A DNA stretch of 64,000 nucleotides from Costus lasius (GCA_027563935.2 CM050449.1:82119178-82183177), one strand, 5' to 3'; positions 1 to 11,083 are shown, counted from the first letter of the stretch. The notes: generated by a model not told the origin, from the sequence alone. Translations and numbers: made by a program.

Positions 1-90
1 TAGCTAACGATCGATTGATTAGTCGGTACTTGACTCCCTAGTCCCTATGAGATTTGATACTTTAATTACGTAATAGAACTGTGCACTTGC
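1..90 (+). repeat. Remnant of the 3' end of a diverged Gypsy LTR
   Basis: This short stretch resembles the last 90 or so bases of the Gypsy LTRs elsewhere in the window: a tail with a tacttga-type stretch and then GTGCACTTGCGG, as at 2670-2750. It lacks the ACAACA terminus and is followed by Copia-type sequence. A similar degenerate end lies at 51750-51840. The call is by eye on a short stretch and is tentative. Confidence 0.35.
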
Positions 91-912
91 GGTACCCTAT
101 TAGTAGATAAGGAATAACCTTGGTACATATGAGACTAATATGTGGGCTTGTTGTATGCTAGGCATCAATGGAGACATATAGGTATATCAAGCAATATCTA
201 TTGGACCAACTCGCTGTTGACCTATGAATTGGGTGTCACAGGTCAAGTTCACAAGTGATAGAAGGTGCTCTGGTCCTTAGACTTGAGGTCATCGACACTT
301 ACATAAGATAAGTGATACACTTTGATATGGCATAATGCTTCTACATAACGAGGAGTGATAATAGATGTCATTAGGCATGTCATAAGTCATATGTGATGTC
401 TGAGTTGTCAACAAAAGATTTACCCCTTCCTTTCAATAGGGAGTTTGATAATCTAGGGTCCCCTCCGTAGGTGATTGACTGAAAGTATATGACCATACCA
501 AAGAGATTAGATTTCCTGCTTTAGTTAACCCACATGATTAGAATAGCAAATGTGACACACTTGTCCAGTCTAGGATTCTGAAAAGGCAAAGAGTTTTTAT
601 TGCATATATGGAACTTGTCACTTCTTAGGTGTGTTGATTCTGAAAAGGCAAAGAGTTTTTATTGCATATATGGAACTTGTCACTTCTTAGGTGTGTTGTT
701 AGCTGACAACATATTCCTATGGCTTAGGTAGTAGTGATGTATTGCTATATGTCACTCACTACTTGTGATGATCTATTCGGTTCATCACTACCAATGTCAT
801 ATGGGACCTACAGGGTCACACACATAGACACTTGGATATCACTATATATCTAGAAGCCTTGGATCGAATAATGGTTCAATTTGAGTCCATTTTGATGATT
901 AGACATGCTAGA
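91..912 (+). repeat. Copia LTR fragment (same broad family as C2), interrupted by G1
   Basis: The order of blocks follows the plus-strand LTR at 27860-28267 and 37402-37700: a gagac-ta-tgtggg block, an acttgaggtcat block, a block like tttgccccttcc, a cactttca/catacc block near 480-510, and then the lines about tracts lost to 'cacttgtccag'. The similarity is clear but diverged. The fragment stops at 912, where G1 is inserted; bases 908-912 (CTAGA) are the left copy of the G1 target duplication. No coding capacity is seen. Confidence 0.55.
574..697 (+). repeat. Tandem duplication, 2 x 62 bp
   Basis: A 62-bp unit starting GATTCTGAAAAGGC and ending with TTAGGTGTGTT occurs twice head to tail (starts at 574 and 636) with no visible difference. 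It lies inside the Copia LTR fragment. The lack of differences suggests the duplication is far younger than the LTR that carries it. Confidence 0.9.
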
Positions 913-2757
913 TGATGACACCAAAATTTATAGTAAATTTTGTGCCATTTCATATATCTTTTTGTGTCAAATTCATGAACCTTTGCTTATTTTTATGCCT
1001 TTTTTTATCAAATACTGCGGAATCTACACTCTTTTTGGTTTTTTATGATTTTCAGGTAAAAAGGGACAATTTTTAGGCGTTTTCAAGCAATTCCAGATGC
1101 ATGAATGAATTCCTACCATCAAGAGGAGATTACACGTCAAATTTCATGAAGATTGGAGCTTCAAACCAAATTACGGCAGGGCCGTAATCTATATTACGGT
1201 ACCGTATTTTCTCCGGCTACCGTAATATCAGAGCACTGCCCTAAATTGGGAATTTTTCATCAAGAATGATTTTCGGAAATTACAGTACAACCGTAACGAT
1301 TTTCACGGGCCATAATTTGGAGCGCTTTCCGACCAGAAATTTTGGTTGAAATTACGGCACTGCCGTAACCGATATTACGGTGCTGTAATTACCAAATAGT
1401 TTCGATCAGAAAACTCGACTGAAATTACGGTAGTGCCGTAACCAGAAACACAACCGTAATTCTAACTCTGGACGCGATTTTCCCGGTCAACCTTGAAGTC
1501 TGATTTTTGCGCGATCGATTGCGGACGATCCAGGCCATAAAATTCAAAGCTGTAAGAAGCAAAAAGAGAGCATTTGGTGAGCAAAAGACACAGAACAAAG
1601 AAGTCCTAATTTTTATCCACTGTCGAGAGAGAAATCGAGTTTCACGCCGCCGCCTTAGGTTTCGCCGCCGGGAAGCGTACAGCCCATCTCCGGTAGAGAA
1701 ATTTGAGGGGAAGCTTTGCCTAGAGGAGGAGACGATACCCTAGAAGTTTCGGAGTGAAAGGATCTTGATCAACAAAAGCACGCCGCCGGTGCTTTTCACG
1801 TGTGGAAATTACGGCTATAATTTCCATTACAGCCGTGTGGTTATTTGTTTTTCCCCTCTTTCTTGATTTCCTACACTTTGATACTATGGATTATTGTAAT
1901 CTTTCATCCATGCTAGCTTAAACATTTTATGGGACATGGGGGGAGTAATTCCCTTTGATTTCTTAATGATTAGATAAATTTTTCATTACTTCGTCACGTA
2001 TAATTTTAGCATAATAATTCTACTTATTTGATAATTGCTCTTTAATTTTCAATAGATTCATGTTATTAATCATGTTTTAGAGTTTTCGCAATAGACCGAA
2101 AGGTGACTTGCTTGAGAACTTGGAACCCTAGAATTGCATGATAGGAGCTTACTGTAAGAAATTAGGCTAGCTCTTGTTTCTTGATTTTAGAAGAATAATT
2201 GCCATGATAATAATATAAATCTAGGATTGAGTTAATTTATCAAACGTGGAGATCTTGCGCGAAAGTGAAGATCGGAACATTGGAGAACCATAAGTAGAAC
2301 TTGTGTTGAGACTCGGATGCACGAAAGTGATCCTTAAGATTCCACTTGAGATAATCAACTTAGAATTTGGATGCATGAAAGTGATCCTTGCGTTCTTTGA
2401 TTGATAATTTACTTAGTTTCAGCTTGGGTTATATCTTGCGCGAAAGCGAAGATCGGTCCCTACATGATTGTTTGCACGAAAGTGAGACGATCCTTTATGA
2501 AGTAAATTATATCTTTATCATGATAAAATTAAACTGACGAATATTTTTTCATATCTAAGCATAGAAATTAAAGTGAATGAAACCCTAGTCCCAGATTCTC
2601 TCTCTGATATTTTCGTTATCCTTCATTAGTTCACTTGCATAATTTCGATTACCTAGATAGTAAGAAATTGATTATTCAGTACTTGACAAACGAGGTCTCT
2701 GTGGTTTGATATCTTTCTTTATTACTTCGAGTATCCGTGCACTTGCGGACTACAACA
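913..2757 (+). repeat. 5' LTR of G1
   Basis: The LTR starts TGATGACACCAAAATTTATAG and ends CGGACTACAACA, six bases before the primer binding site. It aligns along its length with 9299-11083. It holds a cluster of TTACGG/CCGTAA inverted repeats at about 1172-1470 and a set of CGAAAGTGA words between 2260 and 2490 that recur in every Gypsy LTR of the window. The small ORF at 1507-1743 looks like untranslated leader and is not called. Confidence 0.92.
1172..1470 (+). repeat. Cluster of TTACGG...CCGTAA short inverted repeats in the G1 5' LTR
   Basis: About eleven TTACGG or CCGTAA hexamers fall within 300 bases, often paired as TTACGG-N5-CCGTAA (spacers such as CAGGG, CACTG, TAGTG) and once as the palindrome TACGGTACCGTA. 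The same cluster appears in the other Gypsy LTRs and in the internal regions of G1, G2 and G4. Function is unknown; protein-binding sites or hairpins are both possible. Confidence 0.8.
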
Positions 2758-2763
2758 AGTTTT

Positions 2764-2781
2764 TGGCGCCGTTGCCGGGGA
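2764..2781 (+). other. Primer binding site of G1, complementary to tRNA-Asp
   Basis: TGGCGCCGTTGCCGGGGA lies six bases after the end of the 5' LTR and is complementary to the 3' end of plant tRNA-Asp, the primer used by Athila-type elements. It fixes the element's orientation as plus and confirms the LTR boundary. Confidence 0.93.
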
Positions 2782-3007
2782 CCTTGGTTTTTGTCGATAT
2801 TGAAGATATTGAGAGTATTGCTAGACTAGGTTTTATTTTCTATTTATTTTTCTTTTCTCTTGAAACTATTCGATCTATCTACTTTGCATGCGTAGGAATC
2901 TTAGATCCGGACCTCTTGTACCTTTTGATCTTGAGATAAATAAAACTCTTATACTATGCAGGAAGTTGAGATTTGAAGAAAAACAACAAGAAGAAGGAGA
3001 AGTGACC

Positions 3008-4510
3008 ATGGCAGAACAAAGATCACTTAGGGACTATGCAGCCCCTAATCCACGAGAGATTCATTCTAGTATTGCTAGACCGGTCATAGAGGCTAATAAC
3101 TTTGAAATTAAGCCTGCTTTCTTATCCATGATTCAATAGAACCAGTTTGGAGGATCTCCTCTTGAAGATCCTAACCAACACCTTTCTTTATTTTTTTAAC
3201 TTTGTGATACAATTAAGATTAATGGAGTTTCTAACGATTCATTAAAATTGAGATTATTTCCTTTTTCTCTTATGGACCGAGCACGATCTTGGCTTCAAGC
3301 ACAACCTACCGGTACCTTCACCACATGGGAGTAATTGTCAAATGCCTTCTTGATCAAATATTTTCCACCAAGCAAGACCATCCAAATGAGAAACCAGATC
3401 TCAAGCTTAGCACAGAGGGATGGTGAGTCTTTTAGTGAGGCATGGGAGAGATTCAATGATTTACAACGGAAGTGTCCTCACCATGACATTGAAAATTGGG
3501 TTTTAATTCATACTTTTTACAATGGTTTGCTTTATAATACCAGACTAACTGTTGATCCTACTGCAGGAGGAGCTCTGATGAGCAAAACCATTGATGATGC
3601 TTTCAAGTTGCTGGGAGAAATGGCTTTAAATCATAACCAGTGGACTTCAGAGAGAGGAGTGCTTTACAAACCTTCTCAAGGTAAGAATGAAAGTGATGGT
3701 TGGCGCACCTTGGCAGAAAAGGTAGACTCTTTATGCAACAGATTTGATTCCTTTAAGATGCAAACTGCTGCTGTTTCTTCATCTTTTGTTTGTGATATAT
3801 GTGGTAACAATGGTCATATCTCTGAAGATTGTAAAGTCATTGCTAGTCAGGATAGTGAACATGTTAATGCATTAGGGAATTATAATCAAGGTAGAAACAA
3901 TGATCCATATTCTAGTACCTACAACCCTGGATGGAGGAATCACCCCAACTTATTATGGAAAAACAATAACAATGTAGGGGGACAAACTGAAAATAGAGGG
4001 TTCCAACAAAAGCCAAATGAAAGTCAAAACTCAAATCATAATTCAAACATTGAGTCCATTCTAGAAAGGTTTATGACTAATCGAAACAAAGAAATTGAAG
4101 ATCTTAAGGGAAAAGTTAGTCAACTTGCTTGTCAAGTAGGATCATTAGCAGCCCACCGCAAAACCTTGGAAAATCAAATAGCACAACAAGCTAGTAGTTC
4201 TTACAAACGCCCTGGAAAATTACCTACTAAACCTGAGTTAAACCCTAGGGAGCACTGTAATGCTATCATCACTAGAAGCGGGAAACAATTAGAGGAACCC
4301 AAAGGGAAAGTTGTGAACAATGAAAAAGAGCCTAATGATGATCATGATGATGAATTAGAGTTAGAAAAATATTCTAAACATGAGAAATCCCAAGCTAGTT
4401 TGCCACCTCAAAAGGGTGATGAACCAAAGGGGATGTACCATGTGAGAAAGATGATTCTAAACCTAATTTACCTCCACCTTATAGGCCACCCATACCCTTT
4501 CCACAAAGGT
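3008..4510 (+). pseudogene. gag: G1 gag (capsid/nucleocapsid), broken
   Basis: Gag builds the virus-like particle and packages element RNA. The frame opens with ATG at 3008 (MAEQRSLRDY), followed by a retrotransposon gag domain (recognisable stretch around FSEAWERFNDLQRKCPHH, about 3425-3480). A CCHC zinc knuckle, CDICGNNGHISEDC, lies near 3790-3830, followed by a Q/N-rich linker and a heptad-like segment at about 4080-4190. The tail with NPREHCNAIITRSGK is typical of Athila gag. In-frame stops at 3137, 3197 and 3332 cut the N-terminal part, so the longest open stretch starts only at 3335. A frameshift between about 4400 and 4510 separates gag from protease, which in relatives are one polyprotein. 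The copy is therefore non-functional, although the domain is well preserved. Confidence 0.9.
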
Positions 4511-4512
4511 TA

Positions 4513-5328
4513 GTGCAAGCAAAACTAGACAAACAATTTGGCAAATTTCTTGAAGTGTTGAAAAAGCTTTACATTAATATTACTTTTACTGAAGCTATAT
4601 CTCAAATGCCAACATATGCAAAATTCTTGAAAGAGATCTTGTCTAACAAAAGGAAATTAGATGACTATGGTACTTGCACTGTGGCTTTAACTGAGGATTG
4701 TAGTGCTATTATCCAGAATAAATTGCTACCAAAACTGAAGGATCCAGGTAGTTTCTCTATACCTTGTTTTATTAGAAGCATGTCTTTTGACCGAGCCTTA
4801 TGTGATTTAGGAGCCAGTGTAAGCTTAATGCCTCTATCTATTTGCAGGAAGCTGGACATTGGAGAGCTTAAACCAACATCCATATCTTTATAGCTCGCTG
4901 ATAGCTTGGTAAAGTATCCTATAAGTATTTTAGAGAATGTTCCAATCAAGGTAGGTGAATTTTTCATACCTGTTGATTTTATAGTCCTTGACATGGAAGA
5001 AAATCATAAAAATCCCATAATTCTTAGTAGACCCTTTTTGGCCACTGCTAGAGCACACATAGATGTCAAGAAAGGAAATTTCACTTTTGATATTTGTGAA
5101 AAAATAATCGAATTTGATCTTGCTGATTCTTTGAATAAACTTTCATATTTTGGATCGTGTTGTAGTATCGACATAGTTGATGATGTTGTTTATGATGTTC
5201 ATAATTTATTTGATGAATCCTCTAATTTTGAAACTAACAATTTTTCTGAGGATATTGATAGAGGATTACAGGAGAAAGGACATCAAAATTCTGAGCAGAA
5301 GAAGAAAAAAAGGCTCTTAGTTGATTGA
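4513..5328 (+). pseudogene. G1 aspartic protease (retropepsin-like), broken
   Basis: This is the protease that would process the Gag-Pol polyprotein. The active-site stretch LCDLGASVSLMPLS sits at about 4798-4840, in the DLGAS form typical of Athila elements. The C-terminal hallmark NPIILSRPFLATARA follows at about 5010-5060. An in-frame TAG at 4891 lies between these two halves; the frame continues after it to a stop at 5326. Upstream in the same frame is the gag-protease linker (about 4430-4790), shifted relative to gag. Nothing resembling RT follows; the reading frame runs into the remnant of the pol C-terminus, which marks an internal deletion. Confidence 0.88.
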
Positions 5329-5515
5329 CAAAGGAAAGAAGATCTTGAATAAATTTGGACACTGTTTCAGGACTGAGCCTTATGTGATTCATAGGGATGC
5401 TCAACTCAAAGAAAAATTAGAGTGGAGATTGAAGGAACCAGAATCAAAACTGAGTGCAGAAGGGTCAAGCTAAAGACCTCTAAATTAGCAATTCTTGGGA
5501 GGCAACCCAAGCATT
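5329..5515 (+). pseudogene. G1 remnant of pol C-terminus and deletion joint
   Basis: Translation gives EKLEWRLKEPESKLSAEGSS and then, after two stops, QFLGGNPSILT. The same end occurs on the minus strand of G2 (about 21130-21230), where it follows a real integrase C-terminus. The whole RT, RNase H and integrase region of about 3 kb has thus been removed between roughly 5330 and 5400. The exact joint cannot be set without an intact relative. Confidence 0.72.
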
Positions 5516-6664
5516 CTAACTTTAGTTTGCTTTCTTTTATTTACTTTTATTTTACTTTGCTCTTAGAACTAATTTTTATTTTATTTTTCTGGGTAAGCAA
5601 GTTTTGGCACAAATTACGGCACTACCATAATGTATATTACGGTACCGTAATTCTAGTCTACTTTCGACCAGAAGGTTGTGACAAAATTACGGCACTACCG
5701 TAAGTATTTTCACAATACCGTATTTTGTGTCCAAAATTGACCCGAGAGTTTCATTGCTTTTACGGCACTGCTGTAAGGTTTTTTACGGTGCCATATTTTT
5801 GAGCAGATTTTTTAATTCTTCATTACAAAAAAAAAATAATAAAAATAAAAAATAAAATTTTTTTTTTGATTATTTTCACGATACTACCGTAACCATTTTT
5901 GCGGTACCGTAATTTTCATCTATTTTCAACTCGAAAGTTTTCAAGTTTTTATGGTACTATCGTAATATTTTTCACGGTACCGTAATTATGGGCGTTTTTT
6001 GACCCGAGAGTTTGAGCCATATTACGGTACTGCCGTTTTGCAATTACGGCCCATGTTTTTCAATTTCGCCAGATTATGGCACTACCGTAATCATGTTTAC
6101 GGACGTAACTCTGTTTTTAAATGCGATTCATGTGCCCTTTTTTAGGGTTTTCTAGGCCAAGTTTTAGGTTTTCTCACTCGTTCTCGCGCTGACCTTCGAG
6201 CTCAGACCATCTCCGACCTTCAGAGCACGCCGGCGATCCTTCCTTTCCAGTTTTCACCATCGATCTAGTACTCATTCGCCCGATTTCTCTGTTTAAGCAA
6301 GTTTTCACACGATTTTCGCCCCTTTGTTCGTTTCTCTTCGATACTTGGTCATTTTCAGAGATTCTTGCCTCCATTTACTTCTTAGATGATAGGCAAGTAG
6401 TTCTGGTTCATTTCCAGTGTTTTTGATCAATTTCTATGAGAGATTTAAGCTTAAATGAGTTGGATTTGCTGAGATTCACTATTCACTGCTCGCCCCTTTA
6501 ATCTTTAACTGAATCTTTGAGTTCAAGCATGCATATTAATTGATCTTTGCTTTTGTAATGCTTGATGAGTATTCATGTTCATGATTGGAAGTATTATTTG
6601 AGTTCAAACTTGCTATACTTTGCTATATTGTGTTGAAATTCAAGTTGCAGCTATAAGTTTACCC
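5516..6664 (+). other. G1 non-coding stretch between pol remnant and extra ORF, with TTACGG/CCGTAA cluster
   Basis: No ORF worth calling lies here. From 5613 to 6115 there are more than a dozen TTACGG or CCGTAA hexamers and close variants, the same motif set as in the LTR at 1172-1470. An A/T run lies at 5825-5870. From 6120 the sequence turns pyrimidine-rich and leader-like (TCTCCGACC, CGCCGGCGATCC), as the LTR does after its own cluster. I infer that this stretch may serve as a promoter and leader for the downstream ORF. Confidence 0.6.
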
Positions 6665-8070
6665 ATGGCACCCAAGATCAAGCAAGTAGTTTCAAAGAAA
6701 AGAGGAAAAGACCAACTACATCTTCTACACCACCAAATCCCTTTGGCATTATTTTTAGAGATGAAATTCAAGAGTCAAGATATAATCAATTGGTGGAAAG
6801 AAGAGTTGTCAATACAAAATATGCTGATAGAAGGACTTTAGAGGCACTTGGACTCTACGAGGATGTATCATGGATGTTTGAACAAATCAGGGCTAGATGA
6901 TTTTTTGAGATGACGCCATATACTTATTTGCCTCTTGCTTTGGAATTTTTGAGTAGCCTGAATGTGGACCTAAGAGAGTTTTCCAATGGACCCGCTGAAG
7001 GAGAAATCACATTCATGCTAGCTAATGTGGAGAGGAAGTTAAATTTGAGAGAAATCAGATCCATCTTTCACTTGGGTTCAGGAGGGTATACCCAAATACC
7101 AATTGGGTTTATAGAGAATGTGTTTTGGAACCAAATTACCCATGAGACTCACTTTCTGCTGTTTCTGCTAGAGCTTCAAGGATCACGAATCCTTGTATAA
7201 AGTATGTTCATAGAGTCCTTGCCACACAGTCTTTGGCATAGGAGATAGTGATGGCATGGTAAGACAAACTGAGCTCTACTTTCTTTGGGGAATGCTTAAT
7301 GGAGTAGTGGTGGATGTTGCCTTCTTTCTGATGAAGCACATGGATAAAGTGGCTAGGGCGAAGAAGGGCGCCTTTGTAATAGGAGGGCTGATTACACCTA
7401 TAGCCCTACATCTGAATGTTGAACCATATGGGATAGAAGTGGCAAGGGGGAATGCAAGGCTTGATCTTGAGTCTGCATGGCAATGAAAATGATAGTTAGA
7501 GAGGGGGATATCTTTTGTTTGGTCCTTGGACCAAATGCCCCTAGTCTACCATTACCCCATGTAGAGAAGACCACTGTGAAAGAAAGAGCAAATTGGAAGC
7601 TTTCACCGAGCACCGCCAAGGCAGCTTTTACACCACCGTTGAGTGCGGTTCCACCACCACCCACTTGGGGTGGAAGAGATGATCCCTATGGTATGAAGTC
7701 ACCATCTCACCGGCCTGCTGATCCTACACACCCAGCTGCTGATTCTTCTAACAGACCTACTGGAGGATGGTCTAGTGCCTTCGACCTAGGATTCCAGGCA
7801 CTCTCCACTGAGATATATCATCAGGGACATCGTATGGAGAGGATGATGGACACCGTAGGGTAGATGAAGGACTCAATGCATCACCTTCACTACGATGTGG
7901 AGCATCTCAGCAACTATATGGAAGAGATCGAAAATTTCTTATATGATCATTTTGGATTCCAATACACGAGGAGAGGTGGAGACCATAGTGGGCACCATAG
8001 AGAGCAACCCTTTGACCCTATGGATGCAGCAGAGGAGGACACCGAGGAGATTAGATCGGATGATGAGTAG
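6665..8070 (+). pseudogene. G1 extra ORF downstream of pol (Athila-type plant transposon protein), broken
   Basis: This is the extra protein encoded after pol in Athila-type elements; its role is unproven and an env-like role has been proposed for the group. The ATG at 6665 (MAPKIKQVV) matches the start of the G2 copy (MAPNVKLVV). A frameshift near 6710 and a stop at about 6898 follow. The conserved core then runs through TKYADRRTLEALG, YTYLPLALEFLSSLNVD and VERKLNLREIRSIFHL to 7200, shifts frame to DKVARAKKGAFVIGG (7256-7486), and shifts again to a proline-rich segment (PPPPTWGGRDDPYGM). A stop at 7861 precedes an acidic C-terminus ending at 8070. I see no convincing transmembrane segment. 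All damage is by point changes and small indels. Confidence 0.8.
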
Positions 8071-8352
8071 AGTTTTGTGAATATCCCTTTCCTCATTTCT
8101 TTACATTCTATTTTCTTTATCTCACTGATATTTCATTTGTTTCTAGGAAAGCATGATTCCTCCATACTTGTTGTGTCTGCCATTGCTACGCTTATTTACA
8201 TCCTTATATTCCTATTCGATATGGTTGTATGATGATGATATTGATTACTATTCATTCGATCGGGTTGTATTATGATATTCTTGATACTTTGAGCACCTTG
8301 TGGTGGTGCATAATTGAATGCTTGATACTTGGTGATATTGTGATATTTTGAT

Positions 8353-8400
8353 GATTGATGAGTATATTTTTGATTGATGAGTATATTTTTGATTGATGAG
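8353..8400 (+). repeat. Tandem repeat, about 2.5 x 19 bp
   Basis: The unit GATTGATGAGTATATTTTT is repeated from 8353, 8372 and 8391 in the 3' tail of G1. It is probably replication slippage. Confidence 0.85.
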
Positions 8401-9260
8401 ATTGATTTATGGCCTAGATAAACTTTAAAGAATTCATTGTTGATGACTTGTTTGATTCAATTGATGGTGAATGAACTCATGCATGTGATTAGGACTATAT
8501 ATATCATGTCGAATTTATTTCTTTAATATATATCTACTTTTGAAATTTTTCATTGATTGATGAATGAGATTTTAGGTGGATATATTGTTTGAAGAATTTG
8601 ATTTAAGAGTGAAACACCTTTCTTAAATAAAATGAGCATATGAGTGTAATTTTGAATTGATGTTAATTGATTAGTCTAGTTGATGTTTAGTCTATGTTAC
8701 TATTTGTTGGGAAAAGAAAATCCATAACCCAAAAATAGTGAGAGACTCCCCAACTTGTTCCTATGTAAAATTGACAGTGGTACTGAAGACATGGATTGAT
8801 GTCTAAAAAGAAAAAAAAATAGAGAGAAAGAAAAAGAACATGACTACTCTACTTGGCAATGTGTAAAATTAACAGTGGTACCTAAGACAAGAGTTGAAGC
8901 CCCAAATAAAAAGTGTGAATCTATGTGGGTACATACCATCAAAAACACAAAAAGAATAAAAAGAAAAATTAAGAAAAAGAAAATTTTGAGTGGAAAAAGA
9001 CTTTGGATATCTTATTCCTGTAAACAAAGGTATGATAGATTTGAACTGAAACTTAGGTGAATTCATGAGATTGAAATTATAATTTTTATACAAGTTACAA
9101 AGTTTTATTTGATTAAGTTGTGGGTCTTGAGGATTAGATTCAAAAGATGATACGCCTATTTAAAATTTTATGAATCAGTTGGTGGAATTTTTCATTGGTG
9201 ATTGTATTTTAGAAATTTATTCTTCATGAGAAAATCTATGCCTATGATAAATTTTTGATT

Positions 9261-9280
9261 TTTGCTTGAGGACAAGCAAA
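9261..9280 (+). other. Hairpin next to the 3' LTR of G1
   Basis: TTTGCTTG-AGGA-CAAGCAAA forms an 8-bp perfect stem with a 4-base loop, 18 bases before the 3' LTR. The same hairpin occupies the same place in G4 (59805-59824) and, slightly decayed, in G2 (16572-16589). It may act in plus-strand priming or 3' end function; that is inference. Confidence 0.75.
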
Positions 9281-9298
9281 GTTTGAGCCTTATGTGTT

Positions 9299-11083
9299 TG
9301 ATAATACCAAAATTTATAGTAAATTTTGTGCCATTTCATATATATTTTTGTGTCAAATTCATGAACTTTTGCTTATTTTTATGCCTTTTTTATCAAATAC
9401 TACAGAATCTACACTCTTTTTGGTTTTTGACGATTTTCAGGTAAAAAGGCACAATTTTTAGGCATTTTCAAGCAATTCCAAATGCATGAATGAATTCCCA
9501 CCATCAATAGGAGATTACACGTCAAATTTCATGAAGATTGGAGCTTCAGACCAAATTACGGCAGGGCCGTAATCTATATTACGGTACCGTATTTTCACTA
9601 GCTACTGTAATATCAGAGCACTGCCGTAATTTGGGAATTTTTCATGCATAATGATTTTCGGAAATTACGGTGCTACCATAAAGATTTGCACGGGCCGTAA
9701 TTACCAAATAGTTTTGATCAAAAAACTCGAATGAAATTATGGAAGTGTTGTAACCCGAAACACGGCCGTAATTCTAACTCTGGACGCAATTTTCCTGGTC
9801 AACCTTCAAGTCCGATTTTTGCGCGATCGATTGCGGAAGATCTAGGCCATAAAATTCAAAGCTGTAAGAAGCAAAAAGAGAGCTTTTGGTGAGGAGAAGA
9901 CATAGAACGAAGAAGCCCTAATTTTTATCCACTGTCGAGAGAGAAATTGAGTTTCATGCCGCCGCCTTACGTTTCACAGCCGGGAAGCGTACAACGCATC
10001 TCCGACCGTAAAATTTGTGGGGAAGCTTCGCTTGAAGGAGGAGACGATACCCCAGAAGTTTTAGAGTGAAAAAATCTCAATCGGAGGAGAAATCAACAAT
10101 AGCACGCCGTCGGCAGCACTGTTCATGAGTGGAAATTACGACTGTAGTTTCCATTACAGCCGTGTGGTTATTTGTTTTTCCCCTCTTTCTTGATTTCCTA
10201 CACTTTGATACTATGGATTATTGTAATCTTTCATCCATGCTAGCTTAATCCTTTTATGGGACATGGGGAGTAATTCCATTTGATTTCTTAATGATTTGAT
10301 AAATTTTTTATTACTTCGTCATGAATAATTTTAGCATGATAATTCTACTTATGTGATAATTGCTCTTTAATTCTCCATAGATTCATGTTATTAATCATAT
10401 TTTAGAGTTTTTGCAATAGACCGAAAGGTGACTTGCTTGAGAACTTGGAACCCTAGAATTGCATGATAGGAGCTTACTATAAGAAATTAGGTTAGTTCTT
10501 GTTTCTTGATTTTAGAAGAATAATTGCCATGATAATAATATAAATCTATGATTGAGTTAATTTATCAAACGTAGAGATTTTATGCGAAAGTGAATATTAG
10601 AACGTTGGAGAACCATAAGTAGAACTTGTGTTGACACTCGGATGCACGAAAGTGATCCTTGAGATTCTACTTGAGATAATCAACTTAGAATTTTGATGCA
10701 TAAAAGTGATCATTGAGTTATTTGATTGAAAATTTACTTATTTTCAGCTTGGGATAGATCTTGCGCAAAAGCGAAGATCGGTCCTTGCATGATTGTTTGC
10801 ACAAAAGTGAGACGATCCCTTTATGAAGTAAATTATATCTTTATCATGATAAAATTAAACTGACAAACATCTTTTCATATCTAGTCATAGAAATTAAAGT
10901 GAATGAAACCCTAGTCCCAGATTCTCTCCCTGATATTTTCGTTATCTTTCATTTGCTCACTTGTATAATTTTGATTGCCTAGATAGTAAGAAATTGATTA
11001 TTCGGTACTTGACAAACGAGGTCTCTGTGGTTCGATATCTTTCTTTATTACTTTGAGTATCCGTGCATTTGCGGAATACAACA
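9299..11083 (+). repeat. 3' LTR of G1
   Basis: Starts TGATAATACC and ends CGGAATACAACA, directly followed by the target duplication CTAGA (11084-11088). It aligns with 913-2757 but with scattered substitutions and short indels, including a gap in the TTACGG cluster (9556-9773), so the LTRs have diverged for some time. Confidence 0.92.

Larger units (their letters stand above)
8071..9298 (+). other. G1 3' non-coding tail
   Basis: A/T-rich, with no credible ORF. It contains a 19-bp tandem repeat at 8353-8400 and two copies of a block ending in an ACAGTGGTACYKAAGAC stretch (8770-8790 and 8872-8890), followed by A-rich runs. The same block layout occurs in G2 (about 16850-17200) and G4 (about 60060-60340). 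It ends with the hairpin at 9261-9280 and the 3' LTR. Confidence 0.65.
913..11083 (+). mobile_element. G1: Athila-type Ty3/Gypsy LTR retrotransposon, internally deleted
   Basis: A complete insertion of about 10.2 kb. Both LTRs start with TGAT and end with ACAACA, and the element is flanked by a perfect 5-bp target duplication CTAGA (908-912 and 11084-11088). Inside, in order, are a tRNA-Asp primer binding site, gag with a CCHC zinc knuckle, an aspartic protease, a short remnant of the pol C-terminus, a non-coding stretch rich in TTACGG/CCGTAA repeats, an extra ORF typical of the Athila group, and a 3' non-coding tail. RT, RNase H and integrase are missing, so the copy could have moved only with proteins from a relative. 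Stops and frameshifts break every remaining ORF. The two LTRs differ at many sites and by small indels (1845 versus 1785 bp), so the insertion is old compared with C1. Confidence 0.93.

Noticed and set aside
1172..1470. TTACGG/CCGTAA cluster as a CRISPR-like array
   Set aside because: The repeats are six bases long with irregular spacing and the DNA is plant nuclear; there is no repeat-spacer regularity and no cas gene.
1507..1743. Basic 78-codon frame in the G1 LTR (MRDRLRTIQ...)
   Set aside because: It is not kept open in the 3' LTR, and the region reads as untranslated leader.
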